Of a DNA stretch of 64,000 nt, positions 17,690-25,528 are shown piece after piece. This DNA comes from JAIVJG01 sp964236735. GTDB lineage: Bacteria > Acidobacteriota > Blastocatellia > Pyrinomonadales > Pyrinomonadaceae. The stretch lies in NCBI GenBank assembly GCA_964236735.1, contig CAXSFM010000009.1, forward strand, positions 62,001-126,000, written 5' to 3'. The notes beneath the pieces are model-generated. The model was not told the DNA's origin. It saw nothing but the letters and a program-made list of their open reading frames with translations, and did not search any database. Within the stretch, counting starts at the first letter, position 1, and each line of letters starts with the position of its first letter. A program made the position numbers and the translations under genes.

Positions 17690-18307
17690 ATGACTCCATT
17701 CCGCATACATACCGGACTGGTCGCGCCGCTTGAGAGGCCGAACGTTGACACCGACCAGCTTATCCCGAAGCAGTTTCTCAAGCGCGTCGAGCGCACGGGC
17801 TTCGGGCAGTTTCTCTTCTACGACTGGCGTTACATGGCGGCGACAGGCGAGCCTGACCCGTCGTTCGTTCTCAACGAGCCGCGCTACGCGGGCGCGAGCG
17901 TGCTGGTCGCAGGGCGCAACTTCGGCTGCGGCTCATCACGCGAGCACGCGCCGTGGGCGTTGCTCGATTACGGCTTTCGCGCCATCATCGCGCCGTCGTT
18001 CGCGGACATCTTCGCCAATAACTGCATGAAGAACGGCATCGTGACCGTCACGTTGCCGGATGAAGAGGTGGCGGAGTTGGCACGGCGCGCGAGCGGCGCG
18101 GACGCTTACCGCGTGACGGTTGACCTCGAACATTGTGAGGTGCGCGATGACGCGGGCTTCGCGGCGCGCTTCGAGATTGAAGAGTTCAGGCGACGCTGCC
18201 TGCTCGAAGGTCTCGACGAGACGGGGCTGACGCTTTTGCGCGCCGGAGACATCGCCGCTTACGAGGCACGCCGCCCGCGTTGGCTCGACATAAAGGCGCG
18301 CGCTTAA
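17690..18307 (+). CDS. leuD: 3-isopropylmalate dehydratase small subunit
   Basis: 205 residues from ATG 17690 (MTPFRIHTGLVAPLERPNVDTDQLIPKQFLK). The family signatures are NVDTDQLIPKQFLK, GRNFGCGSSREHAPWALLDYGFRAIIAPSFADIFANNCMKNG and the C-terminal PRW. It forms the swivelling domain partner of LeuC. The start directly follows a palindromic repeat; the repeat may fold in the mRNA and expose or hide this start, but that is inference. The next gene, glnD, starts 79 nt downstream. Confidence 0.94.
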   Translation: MTPFRIHTGLVAPLERPNVDTDQLIPKQFLKRVERTGFGQFLFYDWRYMAATGEPDPSFVLNEPRYAGASVLVAGRNFGCGSSREHAPWALLDYGFRAIIAPSFADIFANNCMKNGIVTVTLPDEEVAELARRASGADAYRVTVDLEHCEVRDDAGFAARFEIEEFRRRCLLEGLDETGLTLLRAGDIAAYEARRPRWLDIKARA

Positions 18308-18386
18308 GCGACAGAGTGTACGCGCGTCGTGTGCCGCTGAAAATTTTCAACGCGCGAAGCCGGCGCAACCGCCGCACGAGTACTGC

Positions 18387-21300
18387 ATGGCATTCTGGAT
18401 TAAAGGAAACGAGTTGGTCGCTGACGAACCGCTCGGCGCGGACACTCTGTCGCGTCTCGCACAGTTGGCGACACGCCGCCCGCTCAACGTCAATGGCGTA
18501 CTGATGCGCGCGCAGGATTTTGCGCGACTCGCCGATGAAGCGCGCATCGGCGGCCATCCTGTGTGGGTCGGTGCGCCTACGGCGAGCGACTTGCCGGCGC
18601 ATCGTCGAAAGAAGCTTGATCGCGCGCGCGCCGCCGTCGTCTCACATTCAGAAACCGCAGAGCCGTCAGACACGGCATCGCGCGCCGACAGCGAAAGTAT
18701 TCGTCACGTCGTCCGCACGCACGAACAGAAAGTCGCCGAACATGCCACGCGCAGACTCTCCACGCTCAACTGCGTGACCGAGCCTGACGAAGTCGCGCGC
18801 CAGTTTCGCGCCTTTCTTAAACTCGAAGAGGCGCGTCTTCGCATCGCACACGCACTGGGCGCGGGCGGGTTGTGGGTCTCGCGCGCGCGCAGCATTGTGC
18901 TGGACGCGCTCGTCAAACAAGCCTTCCGCATTGCCGTCGAGCCTTTCGCCACGGACGCTGGGAAGGACAGGCGCGGGGGCTTATCTGTGGTCGCGATTGG
19001 TGGCTACGGTCGCCGCGAGCTGGCTCCGTTCTCCGACCTCGATCTTCTACTTTTACACCCGAACCAACGCCCCGCAGAGATGCGCGATGTGGTCACGCAC
19101 CTGCTGCAACTGCTCTGGGACGCGGGGCTGACCATCAGCCAACGACAGCATAATGCCGTCGAGTGCGTGCAGGCTGCGCGCCACGATCCGCACTTGATGA
19201 CCGCCCTTTTTCACGCGCGTTTCGTCACCGGCGACGAGAAATATTTCGCACGGTTCGCGCGCGCCTTCGAGCGTGACCGCGAAAATAATTCGCGCGCTTT
19301 CGTCGCCGCCGTGTGGCGCGAGCAGGCATTGCGGCGGGGACAGTTCGGCGCGGTCGCGTGCGTGCAGGAGCCGCACGTCAGGGAGAGCGCAGGCGGCTTG
19401 CGCGATCTGCACACGGCGATGTGGCTTGCCTGCGCGAGTTTCGGTTGCCGCACGCTCGAAGAGGCGCGCGAGCGCGGACTCGTAACCTACGGGCAGGCGG
19501 CACGCGCCACCGCCGCGCACGACTTTCTGCTGCGCGTCCGGCACGAAGCTCACTGGTTGAGCGGGCGCAAGACCGACCGGCTCACGCTCGACTTACAACC
19601 CGCGCTGGCCGCGCGTTTCGGCTACGAGGATGACACGCACCTCCGGCGCGCCTCCGAGCGATTCATGCGCGACTATTATCGCCGCGCGCTCGAACTTCAA
19701 CGGCTCGACGATTCCTTGTTCGTGCGTGCCGCAGAGAGAGAATCGCCCCCCGCGCGCTGGTTCAAACACCAGAGCCGCGCGCCCGCCGACTTCGCGTTTT
19801 CGATTGGCGACGGCGAATTGCGTCTCGACGGAGGCGCGCCACTTTTCGCGGCTGACGCGGCCTTCTACTTCAGCGCCTTCTCGCTCGCGCAATCGGCGGG
19901 CGTCCCCTTCAGCCCGGCCTTGCGCGACGCGACGGGTCAGGCGGTCGCCAACATCAACGCGGAGTTCCGCGCCTCCGCAGGCATCGCGCGCGAGTTCCTC
20001 GAACTCATCCGGCGACGCGGCGCGACCGGGTGCGCGCTCCGCGCGATGCACGAGACGGGCTTTCTCTGTCGCTACCTGCCGGAGTTCAATCGCATCCACC
20101 TGCTCATCCAGCACGACCTTTATCATCAATACACGGTGGACGAACATACGCTGCGTGCCGCGGAGTCGCTCGACCATCTGGCAGGCGGCGCGGGGCAGAC
20201 GGAGGTGGAACGCTTTCTCAGCGGCGTGTTCAAAAAAATCGCAGACCCGGCGTTGCTCTATCTCGCCGTGCTGCTCCACGACATCGGGAAAGGCTACGGC
20301 AGCGGCCACATCGAGCGCGGCGCGAAGACGGCGGCGTGTGTCTGCACGCGGCTCGGACTCGACGCGGCGAGCACGGCGAAAGTAGTCGCCCTCGTCGAGC
20401 AGCACACTTTGATGGCGGATGTCTCGCAACGGCGCGACCTCAACGAGCCGCACATCATCAAGAGCTTCGCGCGTCGAGTCGGGAGCGCAGAGATGCTCGA
20501 CATGCTTCTGCTTCTCACGTATGCAGACCTGAGCAGCGTCGGGGCGGGCGTGTGGAGTGATTGGAAAGGCGCGCTGCTCATGGAACTTTACACGGGCGCG
20601 CGCGCCGAACTCGTCGGCCACAACGGGCACAACTTCGAGGCTGACGAACAAGCGCAACGCAGGACGGAGATTTTATCTGAACTGGCCGGGCGACTGGCGG
20701 GCGCGTCAATCCTTTGTCAATGGTCGGAGCGACAGGGCGCGGCGACCGGGCTTCTGTTCGCGGCGCGCGACCGTCGCGGACTGTTCGCCGACGTGGCCGG
20801 CGCGCTCGCCGCGCAGGGCATCGAAATTCTCAGCGCAGATTTGCACACGCGCAGCGACGGCATCGCGACGGACAGCCTTGTGCTGCGCGAGGCCGCGACG
20901 GGCGAGACTGTGCCTGTGCATCGTCGCGCGGCAATTGAGTCGGCAATTAAATCTGCCGTCGAAGGCACGGCGGACGTGGCCGCGTTGGTCGAACGCTGGC
21001 GCACGCGCCACGCACCGCGCCGCCGTCACGCACGCGCGCGCGCGACGACACAGGCGACGACGCGCGTCATCTGCGACAACGAAACTTCGGAGACGGCGAC
21101 TCTCGTCGAGGTGCGTGCGGCGGACGAGCCGGGGCTGGCTTATAAGATCGCGCGCACGCTGACGGCGTTGGCGCTGGACATCGCGCGCGCGCGCATCGCC
21201 ACAGAGATGGCGGACGCGCTCGACGTTTTCTACGTGACGAACGGCGACGGGCTGAAGCTGTGCGCTGCGGAAATATTCGCGCTCGAAGAAACGATGCTCG

Positions 21301-21413
21301 AAGCCATCGGCAACGGCAGTCGCGCAACGCACGCGGAGGCAGTCACCGCGCTGGAAGGTCGTCTCGGCAAGATCGGGCAGGCGACTTTGCAAGCGCACAA
21401 CTTCAGCGAGTAA
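18387..21413 (+). CDS. glnD: GlnD-like bifunctional uridylyltransferase/uridylyl-removing enzyme, paralogue 1, with extra N-terminus
   Basis: A 1008-residue GlnD. The nucleotidyltransferase motif GGYGRRELAPFSDLDLLLL is intact, the HD hydrolase motif LLHDIGKGYGSGH is intact, and two ACT domains follow (ARDRRGLFADVAGALAAQG; VEVRAADEPGLAYKIARTLTAL). GlnD proteins add or remove UMP on PII. This copy has about 100 residues before the region that aligns with the second GlnD (TEPDEVARQFRAFLKLEEARLRIAH). They include MAFWIKGNELVADEPLG and an Arg/Ser-rich linker and match no domain I know. It lies 79 nt after leuD, far from PII. No clear ribosome site precedes the first ATG, so a shorter product is possible. 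Confidence 0.88.
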   Translation: MAFWIKGNELVADEPLGADTLSRLAQLATRRPLNVNGVLMRAQDFARLADEARIGGHPVWVGAPTASDLPAHRRKKLDRARAAVVSHSETAEPSDTASRADSESIRHVVRTHEQKVAEHATRRLSTLNCVTEPDEVARQFRAFLKLEEARLRIAHALGAGGLWVSRARSIVLDALVKQAFRIAVEPFATDAGKDRRGGLSVVAIGGYGRRELAPFSDLDLLLLHPNQRPAEMRDVVTHLLQLLWDAGLTISQRQHNAVECVQAARHDPHLMTALFHARFVTGDEKYFARFARAFERDRENNSRAFVAAVWREQALRRGQFGAVACVQEPHVRESAGGLRDLHTAMWLACASFGCRTLEEARERGLVTYGQAARATAAHDFLLRVRHEAHWLSGRKTDRLTLDLQPALAARFGYEDDTHLRRASERFMRDYYRRALELQRLDDSLFVRAAERESPPARWFKHQSRAPADFAFSIGDGELRLDGGAPLFAADAAFYFSAFSLAQSAGVPFSPALRDATGQAVANINAEFRASAGIAREFLELIRRRGATGCALRAMHETGFLCRYLPEFNRIHLLIQHDLYHQYTVDEHTLRAAESLDHLAGGAGQTEVERFLSGVFKKIADPALLYLAVLLHDIGKGYGSGHIERGAKTAACVCTRLGLDAASTAKVVALVEQHTLMADVSQRRDLNEPHIIKSFARRVGSAEMLDMLLLLTYADLSSVGAGVWSDWKGALLMELYTGARAELVGHNGHNFEADEQAQRRTEILSELAGRLAGASILCQWSERQGAATGLLFAARDRRGLFADVAGALAAQGIEILSADLHTRSDGIATDSLVLREAATGETVPVHRRAAIESAIKSAVEGTADVAALVERWRTRHAPRRRHARARATTQATTRVICDNETSETATLVEVRAADEPGLAYKIARTLTALALDIARARIATEMADALDVFYVTNGDGLKLCAAEIFALEETMLEAIGNGSRATHAEAVTALEGRLGKIGQATLQAHNFSE

Positions 21414-21467
21414 GCAAAGGCGGCGCGCACAACTTCGGCGATTAAAGATGACGCCCACTGCGCTGGA

Positions 21468-22505
21468 TTAGCTGACGGCCAGCACTACTGCCTGCGGGCG
21501 CGCGATCTCTCGCGGCGGCGCGGCCAGACTCTCCATCATTTGCGCGAAGCCTTCGAGGTCGAGCGACTGCGCGCCGTCTGACAGAGCGCGCTCAGGGCAC
21601 GGGTGGACTTCGATCATTAACCCGTCCGCGCCGATGGCGAGAGCCGCGCGCGCCGCAGCGGGGACGAGGTCGCGGCGACCTGTGGCGTGCGACGGATCAG
21701 CGATGACGGGCAAGTGCGAGACTTCACGCACGAGCGCGACCGCCGCGAGGTCGAGCGTGTTGCGCGTCGCGGTCTCGAACGTCTTGATGCCGCGCTCGCA
21801 TAAAACAACGTCGGGGTTGCCGCCCGCGAGCAGATATTCAGCCGCCAGCAGCCATTCCTTGATCGTCGCCGAAGGGCCACGCTTCAACAGCACGGGACGC
21901 CCTGCCTGCGCGAGCCGCCTGAGCAGCGCGAAGTTCTGCATGTTGCGCGCTCCGACTTGCAGCATGTCGGCATATTCCGCGACCAACTCGACATCCAACT
22001 CGCTCATCACCTCCGTGACGACGGGCAGCCCCGTCTCGCGGCTCGCTTCCTGCAACCAGCGCAAGGCGTCAAGGCCGAGACCCTGAAAGTCATAAGGCGA
22101 GGTGCGCGGCTTGTATGCGCCGCCGCGCAGCATCGTCGCTCCCGCGCGTCGAATCGCGTGCGCGGTCTCGAACAACTGCTCGCGCGACTCGACGGAGCAA
22201 GGGCCGGCCATGACGACAGCCGCGCGCCCGCCGATCTCTACGCCGCTCACGTTCACCACCGAGCGCTCCGAGCGCAACTCGCGGCTGACGAGCTTGTACG
22301 GCTGCGCGATGGGCACGATTGACTCGACGCCGGGCGCAGCCCTGAGCGCCTCGATCTCGTTGCGCCGGTTGCCGCTCCCGACCGCGCCGATCACCGTCTG
22401 CGTTGCGCCGCGTATGACGTGCGCTTTGTAGCCGCACTCGTTGACGCGCTCGACGACGTGATTGATCTCTTCCTCGGAGGCGTGTGTTGACATTGTGATG
22501 ACCAT
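21468..22505 (-). CDS. 3-deoxy-7-phosphoheptulonate (DAHP) synthase, type I-beta with N-terminal ferredoxin-like domain
   Basis: From ATG 22505 (MVITMSTHASEEEINHVV), with an AAGGAGAG ribosome site upstream, the protein has 345 residues. Residues 1 to about 70 are the ferredoxin-like regulatory domain seen in Thermotoga-type DAHP synthases. The catalytic barrel carries VMAGPCSVES, RGGAYKPRTSPYDFQGLG, QVGARNMQN, KRGPSATIKEW and DPSHATGRRDLV. It joins phosphoenolpyruvate and erythrose-4-phosphate in the first step of aromatic synthesis. It is the third gene of an operon with chorismate mutase and prephenate dehydratase and would share their attenuator. The longer frame to 22688 enters the prephenate dehydratase gene and is not real. 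Confidence 0.93.
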   Translation of the reverse strand: MVITMSTHASEEEINHVVERVNECGYKAHVIRGATQTVIGAVGSGNRRNEIEALRAAPGVESIVPIAQPYKLVSRELRSERSVVNVSGVEIGGRAAVVMAGPCSVESREQLFETAHAIRRAGATMLRGGAYKPRTSPYDFQGLGLDALRWLQEASRETGLPVVTEVMSELDVELVAEYADMLQVGARNMQNFALLRRLAQAGRPVLLKRGPSATIKEWLLAAEYLLAGGNPDVVLCERGIKTFETATRNTLDLAAVALVREVSHLPVIADPSHATGRRDLVPAAARAALAIGADGLMIEVHPCPERALSDGAQSLDLEGFAQMMESLAAPPREIARPQAVVLAVS

Positions 22506-22522
22506 AAACGAATTGACTCTCC

Positions 22523-23404
22523 TTAATTTATTCGGGTGGACGTAATCGAGCGTGATGGCTGACGTGCCGCAGGGTAACAGCCGAGCACGCGCATTTCTTC
22601 CGCTTGCAGGCGGAGTTCGGCCAACGCCTCGACGACACGCGGGTCGCCGGTCGCGGCTTGAAGGTCGAGGTAGAAACGGTACTGCCACGGCTCGCCGTGA
22701 ATGGGGCGACTCTCGATCTTGAGCAGGTCAAGCCCGCGCCGTGCGAGCGGTTCGAGTACCGCGTAGAGCGCGCCGGGTTTGTGTTGCAGGCGCAGCACGA
22801 GCGAGAGTTTGTCGGCGCTCGCGTCTGGCTGTGGTATCGCGGCGAGCAACAGGAAGCGCGTGTAGTTCTCGCTATGATCTTCCAGCCGCTCGCGCAAAAT
22901 AGTGCCGCCGTAAAGTTTTGCGGCGCTCGCGCTCGCGATGGCGGCGCGGGTCGGGTCGCCGCGCTCGACGACGCGCCGCACGCTGGCCGCCGTGTCGTCG
23001 CTCGCCACGCGACGGATGCGCGCGTGCGCCGCGAAGAAGCGCGTGCATTGCGCGAGCGCGACCGGATGCGACTCGATTGTGCGGACGCCCTCAAGCGTCG
23101 CGCCGGAGCAGCCGACGAGATGGTGCGTGATGGGATAGATGACTTCCGCCGTAATCGTGAGATTGCTTTCGACGAGCAGATCGTAAGTTTGATGAATCGT
23201 CCCGGCGAGGCTGTTCTCGACGGGCGCGAGCGCGAAGTCTGCGATGCCTGCCTTGATCGCACTGAAGAGTGACTCGAAGGTTGGACGCGGGACGAGTCGG
23301 ATGCACTCGCCAAAGTGCGCGCACGCCGCCTCTTCGCTGAACGCCCCGCGCTCACCTTGAAACGCGACGCGCGGAGTTGTCATCATTGATTCATCGTCAC
23401 TCAC
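22523..23404 (-). CDS. pheA: Prephenate dehydratase
   Basis: 293 residues. It converts prephenate to phenylpyruvate. The catalytic domain shows VAFQGERGAFSEEAA, PVENSLAGTIHQTYDLL, ESHPVALAQC and the diagnostic ENYTRFLLL (Thr-Arg-Phe). A C-terminal ACT domain follows (SLVLRLQHKPGALYAVLEPLARRGLDLLKIESRPIHGEPWQYRFYLD) whose ESRP segment is the usual phenylalanine-binding feature. Feedback inhibition by Phe is therefore expected. The start overlaps the chorismate mutase stop by four bases (ATGA); MMTTPRVAF at 23386 is an alternative start. Confidence 0.94.
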   Translation of the reverse strand: MSDDESMMTTPRVAFQGERGAFSEEAACAHFGECIRLVPRPTFESLFSAIKAGIADFALAPVENSLAGTIHQTYDLLVESNLTITAEVIYPITHHLVGCSGATLEGVRTIESHPVALAQCTRFFAAHARIRRVASDDTAASVRRVVERGDPTRAAIASASAAKLYGGTILRERLEDHSENYTRFLLLAAIPQPDASADKLSLVLRLQHKPGALYAVLEPLARRGLDLLKIESRPIHGEPWQYRFYLDLQAATGDPRVVEALAELRLQAEEMRVLGCYPAARQPSRSITSTRIN

Positions 23405-23697
23405 AACACGCCCTCGCGTTGACCCGCGTCCTGCGTCTCGCCCTGCGCTTCGACGCGGCGTGAGGCGCGAATGATGTGACGGAATAACGCGGCGACCGCG
23501 CCATCGTCGAGCGGCCCGCGGTTGTCGCGGCAGACCCGCGCGAGCACGTCCCGTTCGCGCCCCGCATCATAGAGTGGTATCGCCGCGCGCCGCTTGAGCG
23601 CGCCGATTTGCACGGCCAGACTCGCGCGCTTGTTCAGCAGTTCGAGCAAATCCCTGTCAACCTCGTCAATCTGCGCCCGCCAGTCTTCGATACTCAT
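23401..23697 (-). CDS. Chorismate mutase, AroQ class
   Basis: 98 residues from ATG 23697 (MSIEDWRAQIDEVDRDLLELLNKRASLAVQIGALKR). A GGAGGAGAG ribosome site lies just upstream; ATG 23703 is also possible. The all-helical AroQ fold is evident: Arg in WRAQIDEVD, LLELLNKRA, and the active-site Lys/Arg region GALKRRAAIPLYDAGRE. It converts chorismate to prephenate. It is the first structural gene after the attenuator and is translationally coupled to prephenate dehydratase. Confidence 0.92.
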   Translation of the reverse strand: MSIEDWRAQIDEVDRDLLELLNKRASLAVQIGALKRRAAIPLYDAGRERDVLARVCRDNRGPLDDGAVAALFRHIIRASRRVEAQGETQDAGQREGVL

Positions 23698-23731
23698 TTG
23701 CATCTCTCCTCCGTCCGCGACGGGTGGAACT

Positions 23732-23779
23732 GAAAGAAAAAAAGCCGGCCACAACTCCTTCGGGGAAGTGGTGGCCGGC
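23732..23779 (-). terminator. Rho-independent terminator acting as attenuator before the chorismate mutase operon
   Basis: On the minus strand a hairpin with a perfect 9-bp outer stem (GCCGGCCAC / GTGGCCGGC, 23771-23779 and 23744-23752) is followed directly by TTTTTTTCTTT. Its 5' arm is also part of the sequence (23761-23781) that can pair with 23853-23868 in the leader, so terminator and antiterminator exclude one another. Confidence 0.85.
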
Positions 23780-23813
23780 TCTTCAGGCTGGAAATTTTCT
23801 GCGCCGCTAGGTC

Positions 23814-23918
23814 TTAACTTTCATCCGCCTGACACGCGCGCAATTTCGCCGGGAGCCGCCCCTCCCCGTAGGGGAAGCGGAACGTAAAGGCGAAATAAAA
23901 AAAGCGTGTGGCGTGCAT
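23814..23918 (-). CDS. pheL: Phe/Tyr-rich leader peptide of the aromatic operon attenuator
   Basis: A 34-residue open frame begins at ATG 23918 and encodes MHATRFFYFAFTFRFPY near its start: six Phe and two Tyr within residues 6-17. That is the signature of an attenuation leader like E. coli PheL. Ribosome stalling on these codons would cover the segment at 23871-23880 and free 23853-23868 to pair with the 5' half of the downstream terminator. Completing translation would allow termination. The ribosome site is weak (ATAGG a few bases before ATG). The gene symbol is by functional analogy, not homology. Confidence 0.85.
   Translation of the reverse strand: MHATRFFYFAFTFRFPYGEGRLPAKLRACQADES
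23853..23880 (-). promoter_or_regulatory. Attenuator segments 1 and 2 (anti-antiterminator / antiterminator)
   Basis: On the minus strand, CCGCTTCCCC (23871-23880) can pair with GGGGAGGGGCGG just after it. The second half can instead pair with the later segment at 23761-23781: CGGGGAGG with CTTCCCCG (one G-U pair) and CGGCTC with GAGCCG. The second pairing destroys the terminator stem. This is the classical four-segment attenuator layout. Confidence 0.7.
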
Positions 23919-23966
23919 GACGTTTGACCTATCCGGCTTCGCCGCCCGAATCACGACGGCGAAGTT

Positions 23967-23995
23967 ATCTTGGCAACTCGCTGCGGTCGTGTCAA
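23967..23995 (-). promoter_or_regulatory. Candidate sigma70 promoter of the aromatic operon
   Basis: Read on the minus strand, a perfect -35 box TTGACA (23990-23995) is followed 17 bp later by CAAGAT (23967-23972), or AAGATA one base on. The expected transcript start is about 40 nt before the leader peptide ATG at 23918, a normal geometry for an attenuated operon. Confidence 0.5.
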
Positions 23996-24207
23996 TACAA
24001 AATTGCGTGCCGGACGGTGGTATCAACAGAATCAATCTGCTTATAAAAATTATGAACTCGCCTTTTGCGATGGCTCTCCTTAGAATCACTGTTTTTCGTG
24101 CATGAAGATGGCGAACGATTACCCTTGCGGGCTTGTCGGTAATTCGTTTTTGAAGCGGCAACGGATACAAACGCGCGGGCGGGAAGACGGGGACAAAGGT
24201 GATGGTG

Positions 24208-25473
24208 ATGACGACGAGCGAGACAGCTTTAGTGGGTGGCTATCCACGCGGCTCCGCACGCAGCTTGTTGCGGCTCGTGCGCGCGCGCCAACCCATCTCG
24301 CGCGCCGAGTTGGCACGGCAAATGGGCGTCGAGCGCAGCACCGTCACAGACATCGTCAAGCCGCTCATCACTAAACGTGTCCTGTGTGAAACCGAGCCGC
24401 TCGCCTCGCCTAGTCTCAGAAGCAGCGGCAGACCCGCCGTGGGGCTGGCGCTGAACACGCACGACAAATTTTTCATCGGCGTCAATATCGGCGTCAGGCG
24501 AAGCCACGTCGGCGCGTTGACCGCCGACGGGCGCATCCTCGTCGAAGAAGTCTTCGATACGCCCGGCGACGCTGACGATGCGCTCCGGTTGATCCGCGCG
24601 AACATTCACGATCTCCGCGCACGCGCCCCCGGTCGCTGTCTCGTCATTGGCGTGAGCGTGCCCGGCCCGACGTGCGCCGAACGCAGGCGTTTGATGTACG
24701 CGCCGCATCTGGGTTGGCGCGACATCGCCATCGCCGACGCACTGCAAGCGCCGCTCGTGGAAGACGGGCGCGATTTGACGGACGTGCCCGTCGTCGTTGA
24801 GAACGATGCGACCGCGTCCGCCATGTTCGAGTCCGGCACGCGGCTCGCGCACGAGACACGCGCGCAGTGGCGTGACTTCGTGCTGGTGCGCGCCGGCACA
24901 GGAATCGGCGTCGGCCTCGTGCTGGACGGCGAAGTCTATCGCGGCGCAGGCCGGAACGGCGGCTGGGCTGGAGAGTTCGGGCACATGACCATCGTGGCCG
25001 ACGGCAAGCCCTGTCCGTGCGGCAACCGTGGCTGCTGGGAGCGTTATGCGTCGGCGGCGAGCGCGGCCTCGCTCTACGCGGGCGACCGTCACGCGGCGAG
25101 AAACGGCACTCATCCAAGATTCGTCGAGATAGTCGCGCGCGCGCAGGCCGGCGAGCGTCGCGCGCAGGCCACGCTCGAACAGGTTGGCAACTATCTGGGC
25201 ATCGGTATCGCCAACGTGATGAGCGGGCTGGGCATGTCGCGCGTGGTCGTCTCAGGGCGCATGGTGCATGGCTGGAAGTTCATCAACGAGACGCTCCAGA
25301 GCGCGGTGAAAAGATCAATGGCGGGGCGGCAGGCGCAATGGTCGGTCGTGGCGGGCAAGGCGACGGGCGCGGGGTTGGGCGGCGCGGTTGAAGTCGCGAT
25401 TGATCACTACTTGCGTCGGCTGACGGACGGCACGCGGACGCGCGAAGACGAGGCCGCGATGGCTCTTTCATAA
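24208..25473 (+). CDS. ROK-family transcriptional regulator (NagC/XylR type)
   Basis: About 421 residues. An N-terminal helix-turn-helix (RAELARQMGVERSTVTDIVKPLITKRVL, roughly residues 30-60) precedes a ROK domain. The ROK zinc signature is present (GEFGHMTIVADGKPCPCGNRGCWERYA). The usual kinase phosphate loop is changed (GVNIGVRRSHVGALT in place of DIGGTK-like), as in sugar-responsive repressors rather than sugar kinases. Four closely spaced starts (GTG 24199, ATG 24202, GTG 24205, ATG 24208) follow an AAAGG ribosome site; spacing favours 24208. It is unlinked to obvious sugar genes on its strand, so its targets are unknown. Confidence 0.88.
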   Translation: MTTSETALVGGYPRGSARSLLRLVRARQPISRAELARQMGVERSTVTDIVKPLITKRVLCETEPLASPSLRSSGRPAVGLALNTHDKFFIGVNIGVRRSHVGALTADGRILVEEVFDTPGDADDALRLIRANIHDLRARAPGRCLVIGVSVPGPTCAERRRLMYAPHLGWRDIAIADALQAPLVEDGRDLTDVPVVVENDATASAMFESGTRLAHETRAQWRDFVLVRAGTGIGVGLVLDGEVYRGAGRNGGWAGEFGHMTIVADGKPCPCGNRGCWERYASAASAASLYAGDRHAARNGTHPRFVEIVARAQAGERRAQATLEQVGNYLGIGIANVMSGLGMSRVVVSGRMVHGWKFINETLQSAVKRSMAGRQAQWSVVAGKATGAGLGGAVEVAIDHYLRRLTDGTRTREDEAAMALS

Positions 25474-25528
25474 AGTTACCGAACCGGCACGTTGAGCAAC
25501 TTGAGAGTGGCTCGCGGCGGTTGATGTG

